This document shows, in pieces, positions 23,338 to 31,268 of a DNA stretch of 64,000 nt. The notes below the pieces were generated by a model. It had not been told where the DNA came from. It ran no database searches and saw nothing but the letters and a program-made list of their open reading frames with translations. The position numbers and the translations under genes were made by a program. Each line of letters begins with the position of its first letter. Position 1 is the stretch's first letter. The stretch spans positions 2,480,001 through 2,544,000 of the forward strand of contig NZ_CP012982.1 in assembly GCF_001411495.1 (NCBI RefSeq). The letters run 5' to 3'. This DNA comes from Burkholderia cepacia ATCC 25416 (lineage in GTDB: Bacteria; Pseudomonadota; Gammaproteobacteria; Burkholderiales; Burkholderiaceae).

Positions 23338-24447
23338 ATGACCGCCTTGCCGACGCCCGATACCGAACCGCTGCGCATGCGCGCCGAACCGCTGCATGCA
23401 TTCGTCGCGGCACTCTGGGAACGGGCCGGCAGCAGCGAGCGGGAGGCACGGCTCGTCGCCGATCATCTGGTCGGCGCGAATCTCGCGGGCCACGATTCGC
23501 ACGGGATCGGGATGATCCCGAACTACGTCGCGTCGTGGCGGGAAGGGCAGTTGCAGTTGAACGGGCACGCGTCAATCGTCCGCGACGGCGGCGCGGTGCT
23601 GACGATCGACGGCGGGCGCGGCTTCGGCCAGGTGATCGCGTTCGAGGCGATGGTCGAAGGGATCGAGCGTGCGCGGCGCATGGGCATCTGCGCGATCGGG
23701 TTGCGCGACGTGCATCATCTCGGCCGCATCGGGCACTGGGCCGAGCAGTGCGCGCGCGCGGGGCTCGTGTCGTTCCATTTCGTCAACGTGCCGGGCGACC
23801 TGCTGGTCGCGCCGCTGCACGGCACCGATCCGCGCTTCGGCACGAACCCGTTCTGCGCCGCGTATCCGCGTGTGGGCAGGCCGCCGCTGCTGCTCGATTT
23901 CGCGACGAGCGCGATCGCGTACGGCAAGACGCGCGTCGCGCACAACCAGCGCAAGCGCGTGCCGGCCGGGTCGCTGATCGACCATCGCGGCCAGCCGACC
24001 GACGATCCGGCCGTGATGCACGAGCAGCCGTTCGGTGCGCTGCTGCCGTTCGGGCTGCACAAGGGGTACGCGCTGGCGGCGATGTGCGAGATTTTCGGCG
24101 GTGCGCTCGTCGGCGGGCATACGACCTACGGCGACACGCTGCAGAAGACGAGCGCGATCGTCAACGGGATGCTGTCGGTGCTGATCGACCCGAAGGCATT
24201 CGATGCGGCCGATGCGGAGCGTGAAGCCGATGCGTTCGTCGCATGGGCCAAGGCGTCGCCGCAGGCCGGTGACGCGCCGGTACAGGTGCCGGGCGAGCCG
24301 GAAGAGACGAGCCGCGCGGCGCGCGGGGCCGGCGGCATTCCGGTCGACCGCGCGACGTGGCGGCAGATTCGCGAGAGCGCGTCCGCGGTCGGCTTCGACG
24401 ACGCGGCGCTCGACGCGTGGACGCAGCGTTGCACGGAGCGTGCATGA
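23338..24447 (+). CDS. Ldh-family (malate/L-lactate/ureidoglycolate-type) dehydrogenase
   Basis: 369-aa NAD(P)-dependent oxidoreductase of the type-2 malate/L-lactate dehydrogenase family. Characteristic segments are GHDSHGIGMIPNYV (about residues 46-59), the catalytic-region histidines in R-D-V-H-H-L-G-R-I-G-H-W, and F-G-T-N-P-F-C. Relatives reduce a range of 2-keto acids, so the substrate is open. ATG 23338 is used; a TTG 6 bp earlier is in frame. The next gene starts inside the stop codon (ATGA), indicating translational coupling. Confidence 0.88.
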   Translation: MTALPTPDTEPLRMRAEPLHAFVAALWERAGSSEREARLVADHLVGANLAGHDSHGIGMIPNYVASWREGQLQLNGHASIVRDGGAVLTIDGGRGFGQVIAFEAMVEGIERARRMGICAIGLRDVHHLGRIGHWAEQCARAGLVSFHFVNVPGDLLVAPLHGTDPRFGTNPFCAAYPRVGRPPLLLDFATSAIAYGKTRVAHNQRKRVPAGSLIDHRGQPTDDPAVMHEQPFGALLPFGLHKGYALAAMCEIFGGALVGGHTTYGDTLQKTSAIVNGMLSVLIDPKAFDAADAEREADAFVAWAKASPQAGDAPVQVPGEPEETSRAARGAGGIPVDRATWRQIRESASAVGFDDAALDAWTQRCTERA

Positions 24448-25049
24448 GCTGGCAGTCGGAGAAGGCGCACGGCGAGGAGATCGCGTATCAGCTCGCGCCG
24501 CTCGGCAAGGTCGAGGTCGCGCGGTTCTTCAGCGGGGCGGCGATGCGGCTCGATGGCGTGATGTTCGGCTTCATGTCGCGCGGGTCGCTGTTCCTGCGTG
24601 TCGACGACGTGAACCGTCCGGCATTCGTCGCGGCGGGGATGGGGCCGTTCTCGTATGCAAGGCCCACGCGTACCGTCGCGCTGGAGGGCTACTACGAAAC
24701 CCCGGCCGACGTGCTCGAGGATGCGGGTGCGCTGTTCGACTGGTGCCGCAGCGCGTATCGCGCGGCGCTGCTGGCGGGGCCGCCGAAGCGAAAGGCGAGG
24801 GCGGCGGCGAAGCCGGTGCCGGAAGTGGCGCCGGTGGTGAAGCGGGTGGCGAAAGCGGCAGCGAAGCCGGCGGAGAAGTCTGCGGCAAAGCCGGCAGTGA
24901 AGCGGGCAACGAAACCGGCGGCCAAGCCAGCGGCAAAGGCGGCAGCGAAACCGACAGCGAAACCGACAGCGAAACCGACAGCGAAACCGACAGCGAAACC
25001 GACGGCGAAACCAGCAACTAAACCACCGGCGAAGCGCAAGCAAACCTGA
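24444..25049 (+). CDS. TfoX N-terminal domain protein with Lys/Ala/Pro-rich tail
   Basis: 201-aa protein. Residues 1-110 match the TfoX N-terminal domain (FFSGAAMRLDGVMFGFM, LFLRVDD, YYETPADVLED). After PPKRKAR at about 115 the chain becomes a low-complexity basic tail of AKPA/AKPT repeats, resembling the C-terminal domain of histone H1 or bacterial AlgP/Hc1-like proteins, and probably binds DNA. The TfoX C-terminal helix-hairpin-helix domain is absent, so the tail may replace it. The start overlaps the preceding stop codon by 4 nt (ATGA). Confidence 0.82.
   Translation: MSWQSEKAHGEEIAYQLAPLGKVEVARFFSGAAMRLDGVMFGFMSRGSLFLRVDDVNRPAFVAAGMGPFSYARPTRTVALEGYYETPADVLEDAGALFDWCRSAYRAALLAGPPKRKARAAAKPVPEVAPVVKRVAKAAAKPAEKSAAKPAVKRATKPAAKPAAKAAAKPTAKPTAKPTAKPTAKPTAKPATKPPAKRKQT
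24945..25016 (+). repeat. 12-bp in-frame tandem repeat coding AKPT units
   Basis: Four perfect copies of GCGAAACCGACA (24945-24992) followed by two near copies to 25016. Because the unit is four codons long, gain or loss of copies keeps the frame and only lengthens or shortens the basic tail. Confidence 0.92.
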
Positions 25050-25366
25050 TGCCGGTCGAGCGAAGCGACATCTTCGCGAATTTCGCTTTCCTTTCTTTCG
25101 ATCTCGAACGTGCCGGGGCGATTCGCGCGACGCGCGGCGCATGACGGGTGCCAGGCGGTGCGCCCGCGCAGGTGCGTAAAGTCATGCGGCTTGCCGCACC
25201 GCACATCCCCCGTGCTTCACAACGGCGGCCCCGGCGTTTATGATCGGCGCGGGTTGCACCCGTGACTGGCGCGACCCGCGCCGGCCTCGCCGCCGGCTCC
25301 AACGAACGGCGCATCGTATGCCGCGCGGGACGCTTCCCCACTCATCATTCCAGACGGAGACAACCG
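25050..25366. other. Intergenic region before the NnrU gene
   Basis: 317 bp with no gene I can support. A short hairpin-like GCGGC-TT-GCCGC lies near 25190. Nothing else was seen. Confidence 0.4.
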
Positions 25367-25945
25367 ATGCTTGTCCTGATTCTCGGTTTAGCGATCTTCC
25401 TCGGTGTGCACTCGATCCGGATCGTCGCGGACGGCTGGCGGTCGGCGACGATCGAGCGAATCGGCGAGAAAGGCTGGAAGGGCCCCTATGCGATCGCATC
25501 GATCGTCGGCTTCGTGCTGATCGTCTGGGGTTACGGCATCGCGCGCCAGGGCGCGACGCTGCTGTGGGTGTCGCCGGTCGGTGTGCGCCACCTCACCGGC
25601 ATGCTGACCGCGATCGCATTCGTGCTGATCGCCGCCTCCTACGTGCCCGGCAACCGAATCAAGACGCTCGTCGGCCATCCGATGGTGGCCGGCGTGGCGG
25701 TCTGGGCGATCGCGCACCTGCTCGCGAACGGCACGCTGCACGCCGTTGTGCTGTTCGGCGCCTTCTTCGTCTGGTCGCTCGTCGATTTCGTCGTATGGCG
25801 CGCGCGCGATCGCCGCGAAGGCGTTCGTTATCCGGCGGGCAGGCTGTCGGGCGACGTCGTGGCGGTCGTGGCCGGGCTCGTCGTCTGGGCTGTCTTCGCG
25901 CTGTTCCTGCACGGCTGGCTGATCGGCGTGCGGCCGTTCGGCTAA
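25367..25945 (+). CDS. NnrU-family membrane protein
   Basis: 192-aa protein with about five membrane helices, matching the NnrU family throughout (LGLAIFLGVHSIRI at the N-terminus, HPMVAGVAVWAIAHLLANG in the middle). NnrU was first described near nitrite and nitric oxide reductase genes of Rhodobacter, but many members lie elsewhere and are uncharacterised; no denitrification gene is near here. CGGAGA precedes the ATG at 25367. Terminal histidines in helices could bind heme or metal, but this is not established. Confidence 0.87.
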   Translation: MLVLILGLAIFLGVHSIRIVADGWRSATIERIGEKGWKGPYAIASIVGFVLIVWGYGIARQGATLLWVSPVGVRHLTGMLTAIAFVLIAASYVPGNRIKTLVGHPMVAGVAVWAIAHLLANGTLHAVVLFGAFFVWSLVDFVVWRARDRREGVRYPAGRLSGDVVAVVAGLVVWAVFALFLHGWLIGVRPFG

Positions 25946-25959
25946 GCCGCCAGGCACTT

Positions 25960-26015
25960 GAGCGGCTGAGCGGCCGAGAAGCCAAGCGGTTGAGCAACTG
26001 ATTGGCCGAGCGGCG
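25960..26015. repeat. Degenerate 8-bp tandem array
   Basis: Seven 8-bp units in register: GAGCGGCT, GAGCGGCC, GAGAAGCC, AAGCGGTT, GAGCAACT, GATTGGCC, GAGCGGCG. The array fills the gap between the convergent NnrU and permease genes. Confidence 0.75.
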
Positions 26016-26047
26016 CCGGCCAGCGCGCCGCACGCCGAGGGCAACGG

Positions 26048-27427
26048 TCAGCGCAGCTTCGCGCCGGCCGTTTCGCCGAGTTGCGCCGGCTTGCGGCGCA
26101 GGAAATACGCCGCGACGATCGCGAGCGCCGTCGATACCGTGAACCAGAACTGGAAGCGCGAATCCGGGTTGAATGCCTGCGAGCCGAGCACGGCGACGAG
26201 CGCCAGAAGCGCGACCCAGTTCGACACCGGATAGAACCACGCGCGGAACGCCGCCGGGTCGCGTCGCTCGTGCTTCGTCTGCCGGCGCATCGCGAAGTGC
26301 GCGACGATGATGAAGATCCACACGATCATCACGAACGCGCCGCTGCTCTTCGCGAGCATCAGGAACAGGTCGCCGCCGCTCACGAAGTGAACGCCGAGGA
26401 TCGACACGCAGATCGCGAGGCACAGCACGAGCGCGTTCATCGGCACGCCTTTCGCGTTGGTACGGCCGAACATCGCGGGCGCGTGCCCGCGCTGGCTGAG
26501 CGAGAACAGCATGCGCGAGTTCGAGAACAGGAACGAGTTCATCACCGACATGAACGACACGAACAGCACGATCTTCATCGCGACGGCCGCGCCCGTGAAG
26601 CCCGCCATGCCGAACAGCGACACGTACGGCGATTTCAGGTTGGCCTTGTCCGTCCACGGCATGCACAGGATCAGGATCGACACCGAGCCGACGTAGAACA
26701 CCATCACGCGCACGATCACGCTCTTGATCGCGCGGATCACGTTCTTGCCCGGGTTCTCGGATTCGCCCGCGGCCACGGCCGCGATTTCGCTGCCGCCGAG
26801 CGAGAAGATCACGACCATCACGCCGGCAAGCACGGGCGAAATGCCGTTCGGCATGAAGCCGCCGTGATCCGTGAGGTTCACGAGCCCGGGCGCCGGAATG
26901 CGCGGCTGGAAGCCGAGCAGGATCGATGCGCCGAGCGCCATGAACACGACGATCGTCGCGACCTTCGCGAACGACAGCCAGTATTCCGCTTCGCCGAACG
27001 AGCGCACCGAGTACGCGTTGCTCGCGATCAGCGTCACGAGCATGAACAGTGCGCCGGCCCACACGGGCAGCCACGGCAGGAAATCATTGAGGATCGCACC
27101 GAGCAGGATCGCCTCGACGGTGATCGTCATCATCGACTTGAACCAGTACAGCCAGCCGACCGCGAAGCCGGCCCATTCGCCGAGATAGCTGCTCGCGTAG
27201 GTGGAGAACGAGCCGCTGTCGGGATTGCGGGACGCCATTTCGCCGAGCATGAACATGACGAGCGTGACGATCACGCCGCCGATCAGGTACGACAGGATCG
27301 CCGCGGGGCCGGCGGTCGCGATGATCGCGCCGGAGCCGACGAACAGGCCTGCGCCGATCACGCCGCCAAGCGCGATCATCGTGATGTGCCGTTGCTTGAG
27401 GCTTTGCCTCAAAGAATTGTCCTGCAT
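26048..27427 (-). CDS. Amino acid permease, AAT/GABA-permease type
   Basis: 459-aa APC-superfamily transporter with about 12 membrane helices. The N-terminus LKQRHITMIALGGVIGAGLFVGSG is the signature of the amino acid transporter (AAT) family, to which GABA, proline, phenylalanine and lysine permeases belong; SGSFSTYASSYLGEWAGFAVGW and the helix 6 region FSLGGSEIAAVAAGESENP agree. The substrate cannot be fixed from sequence; GABA or a cationic amino acid is plausible given the polyamine genes in the window. It stands alone. Confidence 0.9.
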   Translation of the reverse strand: MQDNSLRQSLKQRHITMIALGGVIGAGLFVGSGAIIATAGPAAILSYLIGGVIVTLVMFMLGEMASRNPDSGSFSTYASSYLGEWAGFAVGWLYWFKSMMTITVEAILLGAILNDFLPWLPVWAGALFMLVTLIASNAYSVRSFGEAEYWLSFAKVATIVVFMALGASILLGFQPRIPAPGLVNLTDHGGFMPNGISPVLAGVMVVIFSLGGSEIAAVAAGESENPGKNVIRAIKSVIVRVMVFYVGSVSILILCMPWTDKANLKSPYVSLFGMAGFTGAAVAMKIVLFVSFMSVMNSFLFSNSRMLFSLSQRGHAPAMFGRTNAKGVPMNALVLCLAICVSILGVHFVSGGDLFLMLAKSSGAFVMIVWIFIIVAHFAMRRQTKHERRDPAAFRAWFYPVSNWVALLALVAVLGSQAFNPDSRFQFWFTVSTALAIVAAYFLRRKPAQLGETAGAKLR

Positions 27428-27714
27428 CTCCTACCTCTAGTTATTGTTGGCCGGGAACGCATCGGGCAGCGGCGGCAACGTTCTGCCGCCGCAGGGGCGC
27501 CGATGTCGGGGGAGCGTGTGTGACGCGATGTGCCGGGCCGCCGGCGGTGAGTCGGAATGGCGGCCGCGAAGTACCGGTCGGTGCCCGCGAGAGGGCGATG
27601 ACGACGGCAACCCGGATTGTGGGCGGACACCGCCGTCACCGCAAACGAGATATGAGAAAGACGTCTTGCGGTTTGCTCATCAATTGCCGTGGCGGCGACA
27701 AGCGTGTGCGTGTG

Positions 27715-28452
27715 TCAGATCGGCTTGACGAACAACCCGATGGTCAGCAATGCGCCGATGCAGACGATCCCGATCCGCAGCACGCGTTCGTTCACGCGAT
27801 GCAGCGCCCACGTGCCGAGCAGCCCGCCGACGACCGCGCCGCCGCCGAGCGCGAGCGCCTTGCCCCAGTGCAGGTGCGGCGACGTCAGGAACAGCACGAC
27901 GGCCGATGCGTTCATCACGCCCGCGAGCGCGTTCTTCGTCGACATCGCGTGACGCGGCGACAGGCCGGCCATCGTCAGCACGGCCATCATCAGGAAGCCG
28001 AGCCCGCCGCCGAAGTAGCCGCCGTAGATCGCGATCATGAATTGCGAGAACGCGGCCGGGACGGTGCCGAGGTGGGCCGTGCCTTCGCCCGGCTTGCGGA
28101 AGAAGCTGCCCCACGCGAATACGATCGTCGCGAACAGCACGAGCCACGGCACGAGGCGCGAGAAGATCGACGAAGGCGTCTTCAGCAACAGCAGTCCGCC
28201 GAGCGCGCCGCCGACCACGCTGATCGCGAACATCGCCCGAAACGACAGCTTGCCGACGCCGCGCACCATGTTGCGGCTCGCCCAGCCGGTCGTGACCTGA
28301 GCGGGAAACAGCGCGACCGTCGACGTGATGTTCGCCGAGAGCGGCGACATGCCCGACACGATCAGCGCGGGCAGTGTGACGAACGAGCCGCCGCCCGCGA
28401 GGGTGTTCTGCAGTCCGGCCCACAGGCCGGCGAGGATGACGAGAGCGAGCAT
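27715..28452 (-). CDS. TauE/SafE-family sulfite or organic anion exporter
   Basis: 245-aa membrane protein with about eight helices in the TauE/SafE two-repeat pattern: GLWAGLQNTLAGGGSFVTLPAL near the N-terminus and a second copy, YGGYFGGGLGFLMMAVL, near the middle. Family members export sulfite, sulfoacetate or other anions. The start at 28452 gives the canonical first helix; the longer frame upstream has no support. The promoter lies between this gene and the insertion sequence, whose left end is 249 bp upstream. Confidence 0.87.
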   Translation of the reverse strand: MLALVILAGLWAGLQNTLAGGGSFVTLPALIVSGMSPLSANITSTVALFPAQVTTGWASRNMVRGVGKLSFRAMFAISVVGGALGGLLLLKTPSSIFSRLVPWLVLFATIVFAWGSFFRKPGEGTAHLGTVPAAFSQFMIAIYGGYFGGGLGFLMMAVLTMAGLSPRHAMSTKNALAGVMNASAVVLFLTSPHLHWGKALALGGGAVVGGLLGTWALHRVNERVLRIGIVCIGALLTIGLFVKPI

Positions 28453-28690
28453 GGGTGCGCGAACGGGGAGGTGACTGGAGGCCCGCTTGCCGGAGGCGGG
28501 GCAGGCGCGGCGGACGCTCGATGGTAATGCAGGATCGCGGACGCAGGAAGGCAGGCCGGGCGTTCTGCGCGATGCGGTGCAGGTCGTGGTGTGTCGACGC
28601 GCTGTTGCGCGGCCCGTCGATGGCGGCCGCGCCGATTGCAATCCCGGCGGCGACACCCGGACGACGCATGTCCGCTCGCGTGGGAGATCG

Positions 28691-28700
28691 CCATGGAAAG
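28691..28700. repeat. Target-site duplication, left copy
   Basis: CCATGGAAAG directly abuts the left end of the insertion sequence and is repeated exactly at 29951-29960. Confidence 0.93.
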
Positions 28701-29950
28701 CAGGGCAATCGCATGAAGGGGCTTACCAGCCAAGGAGTTGAGCGCGATAGTTGTCGCTGGTGGCGGCCTTGAGCCGGCGGATCTTGAGGCCCGCCTTGGT
28801 TTGCGTGTCCTTGCGCAGCAGGTTCATCGTAATGCGGCGCAGAATTGCAAAGTTCTGCGCCGCATGTTCGACCCGCACCCTGCATTGATCTTCGCCGAAC
28901 GCCACGTCGAGCACCCAGTGCATCGAGTTCTCGATCCGCCAGTGCGAGCGTACGGCGTGTGCAATGCGCGTTGCATCGGCGGGCAGGCTGCTCACGTAAT
29001 ATCGGCGCTCGACCGACACCGTCTCGCCGATCTCACGCGTGGCCTCGACCATAGCGATCGAGCGCATGCCCGGCCAGAGCGCGGCCGCGCGCCATGTGTT
29101 CATCACATCACTGACCAGGCAACGACGTGTTTCGATCCGGCCGTGGTCCTTCTCGACCTCCCGATATTCACTCGAACAGTCCCATCGGTCATCGGATGCA
29201 AGACGGTCGATGGCTTCGAGCGTGGTGCGAACTTCCACCAGCAGCGTCGGCTGGTTTTCCTTGACCGCCAGCACGTAGTCGGCTCCGCTCGTGACGAGTT
29301 GGCGAGCAATCGCCTGCTGGCAGCCCATGGCGTCGATCGTTACGATTGCACCCTTGAGCAGTAGTGCATCGAGCAGTTCCGGAATCGCCGTGATCTCGTT
29401 ACTCTTGTCGGCCGTGCGCACCTGCCCCAGTACAACGCCCAGGCCGCTTCCAAAGGCCGAAACAAGGTGGATGGCACGCTCCCCATTGCGATGCGAGCCA
29501 CGCACCGTCTTGCCGTCGATCGCGATGACCTCGCCGGACAAGGTTGGAAACGCACCGCTCATCCAGCGCGTGAAGCACGCCTCGAACTGACGTGGGTTCA
29601 GGGCCGCGAACACCCGTCCAAACGTGTCGTGGGACGGGATGCCGTTGCGCAGCGGCACGTAGCCGCGTAGCCACTCCAGTTTCTCTTCACCCCAGATCTG
29701 AATGGCTACCCAGCTATCCGCTCCCGAGAGAATCGCGCACAGCGCCACCACCAGCATCTCTGACAGGTCGTGCGCAGGCGTTCGGCTGCGCGGATCGCGT
29801 AACTCGCCGAACGCGTCTTCGATGCTCAAGGCTTGCGTTTCCTCCATCCGATGCCTCCGCAAAAGATAGTAGTAAACGCTTGATTCGCCTCGGTTTACAA
29901 CCCCGCGCGTAACTCCTTGATTGTTAACGCCCCTTCATGCGATTGCCCTG
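28701..29950. mobile_element. Complete ISAs1-family insertion sequence
   Basis: A 1250-bp element bounded by perfect 22-bp inverted repeats at 28701-28722 and 29929-29950 (outer end CAGGGCAATCGC), flanked by the 10-bp duplication CCATGGAAAG. Beyond the perfect part the ends remain similar for another 20 bp (CAAGGAGTT on both sides). CAGGG ends and an 8-10-bp duplication are typical of the ISAs1 family. It carries one intact transposase and sits between the TauE/SafE and glycine-zipper genes without breaking either. Confidence 0.95.
28723..29847 (-). CDS. ISAs1-family transposase
   Basis: 374-aa DDE transposase. The ISAs1 family layout is clear: the N-terminal domain DPRSRTPAHDLSEMLVVALCAILSG, the first catalytic Asp in AIDGKTVRGS, the second in TIDAMGCQ, and the C-terminal catalytic-Glu region SHWRIENSMHWVLDVAFGED. 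The frame is full length with no internal stop, so the element may be active. The start at 29847 is preceded by GGAGG; a TTG 15 bp earlier is less likely. The stop codon directly abuts the left inverted repeat. Confidence 0.95.
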   Translation of the reverse strand: MEETQALSIEDAFGELRDPRSRTPAHDLSEMLVVALCAILSGADSWVAIQIWGEEKLEWLRGYVPLRNGIPSHDTFGRVFAALNPRQFEACFTRWMSGAFPTLSGEVIAIDGKTVRGSHRNGERAIHLVSAFGSGLGVVLGQVRTADKSNEITAIPELLDALLLKGAIVTIDAMGCQQAIARQLVTSGADYVLAVKENQPTLLVEVRTTLEAIDRLASDDRWDCSSEYREVEKDHGRIETRRCLVSDVMNTWRAAALWPGMRSIAMVEATREIGETVSVERRYYVSSLPADATRIAHAVRSHWRIENSMHWVLDVAFGEDQCRVRVEHAAQNFAILRRITMNLLRKDTQTKAGLKIRRLKAATSDNYRAQLLGW

Positions 29951-29960
29951 CCATGGAAAG
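29951..29960. repeat. Target-site duplication, right copy
   Basis: Exact second copy of CCATGGAAAG next to the right end of the insertion sequence. Confidence 0.93.
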
Positions 29961-30047
29961 CGGGATTTAACGCTTCATTACGATAGGTTTACCGGAAAGG
30001 TGCTAAATTCGCGCATCGATATCTCGAAAAGTGGCGAGGGTAGACAG

Positions 30048-30485
30048 ATGCTGAAGAAATGGGCCGGAATGGCAGCGATGGTCGGCGCGATGGTGGCGGT
30101 CTCGGCGCCTGCCGTGGCAGGTGACACGAACAACGCACTGGGCGGCGCGCTCGGCGGTGTCGCGGGCGCGGCGGTCGGTAACGCGGTCGGCGGGAGCACG
30201 GGCGCGATCATCGGCGGGGCCGTGGGCGGCGGCGCAGGCGGCGCGGTGACGTCGAACAAGCGCGAACGCACGGGCGCCATCGTCGGCGGCGCACTGGGCG
30301 GCGGCGCGGGCACCGCGGCGGGCCACGCGATGGGCGGCACGGCGGGCGGGCTCGTGGGCGCGGCCGTCGGCGGCGGCGCGGGGGCGGCGCTGGGCGGCCA
30401 CGTGTCGCGCAACAACTCGCGCTCCGACGATTACTACCGCGGCGGCAAGCACAAGAAAAAGAAGCACCACAAGCACAACGACTGA
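30048..30485 (+). CDS. Exported glycine-zipper protein
   Basis: 145-aa protein with a signal peptide (about 1-26, cut at VAG/D), then five or six glycine-zipper segments of the pattern G-G-A-x-G-G-x-A-G-A-A-x-G (residues about 32-120), which pack membrane-spanning helices in small outer-membrane or periplasmic proteins. The C-terminus is a His/Lys-rich tail (KHKKKKHHKHND) that could bind metal or acidic polymers. GAGGG precedes the ATG. The promoter is close to the insertion sequence, so its expression may be changed by that element. Confidence 0.86.
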   Translation: MLKKWAGMAAMVGAMVAVSAPAVAGDTNNALGGALGGVAGAAVGNAVGGSTGAIIGGAVGGGAGGAVTSNKRERTGAIVGGALGGGAGTAAGHAMGGTAGGLVGAAVGGGAGAALGGHVSRNNSRSDDYYRGGKHKKKKHHKHND

Positions 30486-30519
30486 CCGGCAGTTCCCGGC
30501 GGCCTCCGATGGCGCCGGG

Positions 30520-31224
30520 TTACCGTGCGCGAACGGCAACGGCGGCGCTCAGGCCGCCGTTGCCGTTTTCGGTGATCAGCGCCCGGAGCACCAGGTCCGA
30601 GATCGTGCGATAGGCCGCGTCGAAATCGTCGCTCCCCAGCGCGCGCTTGCCGAGCACCAGCAGCATCTGCGACGCGAAATCCGCATACGACTGCGTCGCT
30701 GCCCAGATCAGGAAGAACAGGTGCTCGGCATCGACCTGCCGGACCTTGCCTTCGTCGATCCAGCGTTCGAGCACCCGGATGTCGTCCCGCAGCACCGGGA
30801 TCAGTTGCTTGCGGATCTCCTTTCCGTAGGTCTTCGCGCCGCCGATGATCTCCAGCGCGAACACCCGCGATCCATGCGGGCGGTTCCGGGAAAATTCGAG
30901 TTTGGCGCGGATATAGGCCGACATCGCTTCCGCCGGCTCGCGCTCGGGCGCCGCGAACTCCCGCATCCTGCCGAGCCAGTCCCGCAGGACGTCGTCCAGC
31001 ACGCGTCTGTAGAGCGCCAGCTTCGTCGGGAAGTAGTACATCAGGTTCTGCTTCGACAGGCCGGCGGCGGCCGCGATCGCCGCAACGGAACTCCCTTCGA
31101 ATCCATACGTGGAAAACGATTCCTCGGCGGCGGCGAGAATGGCCGCCTCGAGGGTGTCGCGCAGCGCTTCCCGCCGGCCGGGTGGCCGGGCGGGCGGTTC
31201 TGCGGTCGGCGCGGACGGGTTCAT
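30520..31224 (-). CDS. TetR-family regulator of the cod operon (RutR-like)
   Basis: 234-aa TetR-type regulator. The N-terminal helix-turn-helix region reads AAIAAAAGLSKQNLMYYFPTK (about residues 46-66), and the ligand domain resembles RutR, the uracil-sensing repressor. It is the last gene of codB-codA-tetR, with the stop of codA 45 bp upstream of its start. The start at 31224 is preferred because GGAGG lies 9 nt upstream. A pyrimidine-responsive repressor is a fair guess. A near-perfect palindrome upstream of codB is a candidate operator. Confidence 0.86.
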   Translation of the reverse strand: MNPSAPTAEPPARPPGRREALRDTLEAAILAAAEESFSTYGFEGSSVAAIAAAAGLSKQNLMYYFPTKLALYRRVLDDVLRDWLGRMREFAAPEREPAEAMSAYIRAKLEFSRNRPHGSRVFALEIIGGAKTYGKEIRKQLIPVLRDDIRVLERWIDEGKVRQVDAEHLFFLIWAATQSYADFASQMLLVLGKRALGSDDFDAAYRTISDLVLRALITENGNGGLSAAVAVRAR

Positions 31225-31268
31225 CGCTCGATCCTCCACCGGCATGTCGGGCCGGAGCCGCCGTCCGC

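Noticed and set aside
28691..29960. Composite transposon or genomic island around the insertion sequence
   Set aside because: Only one element copy exists in the window and the target duplication directly flanks it, so it is a simple insertion.
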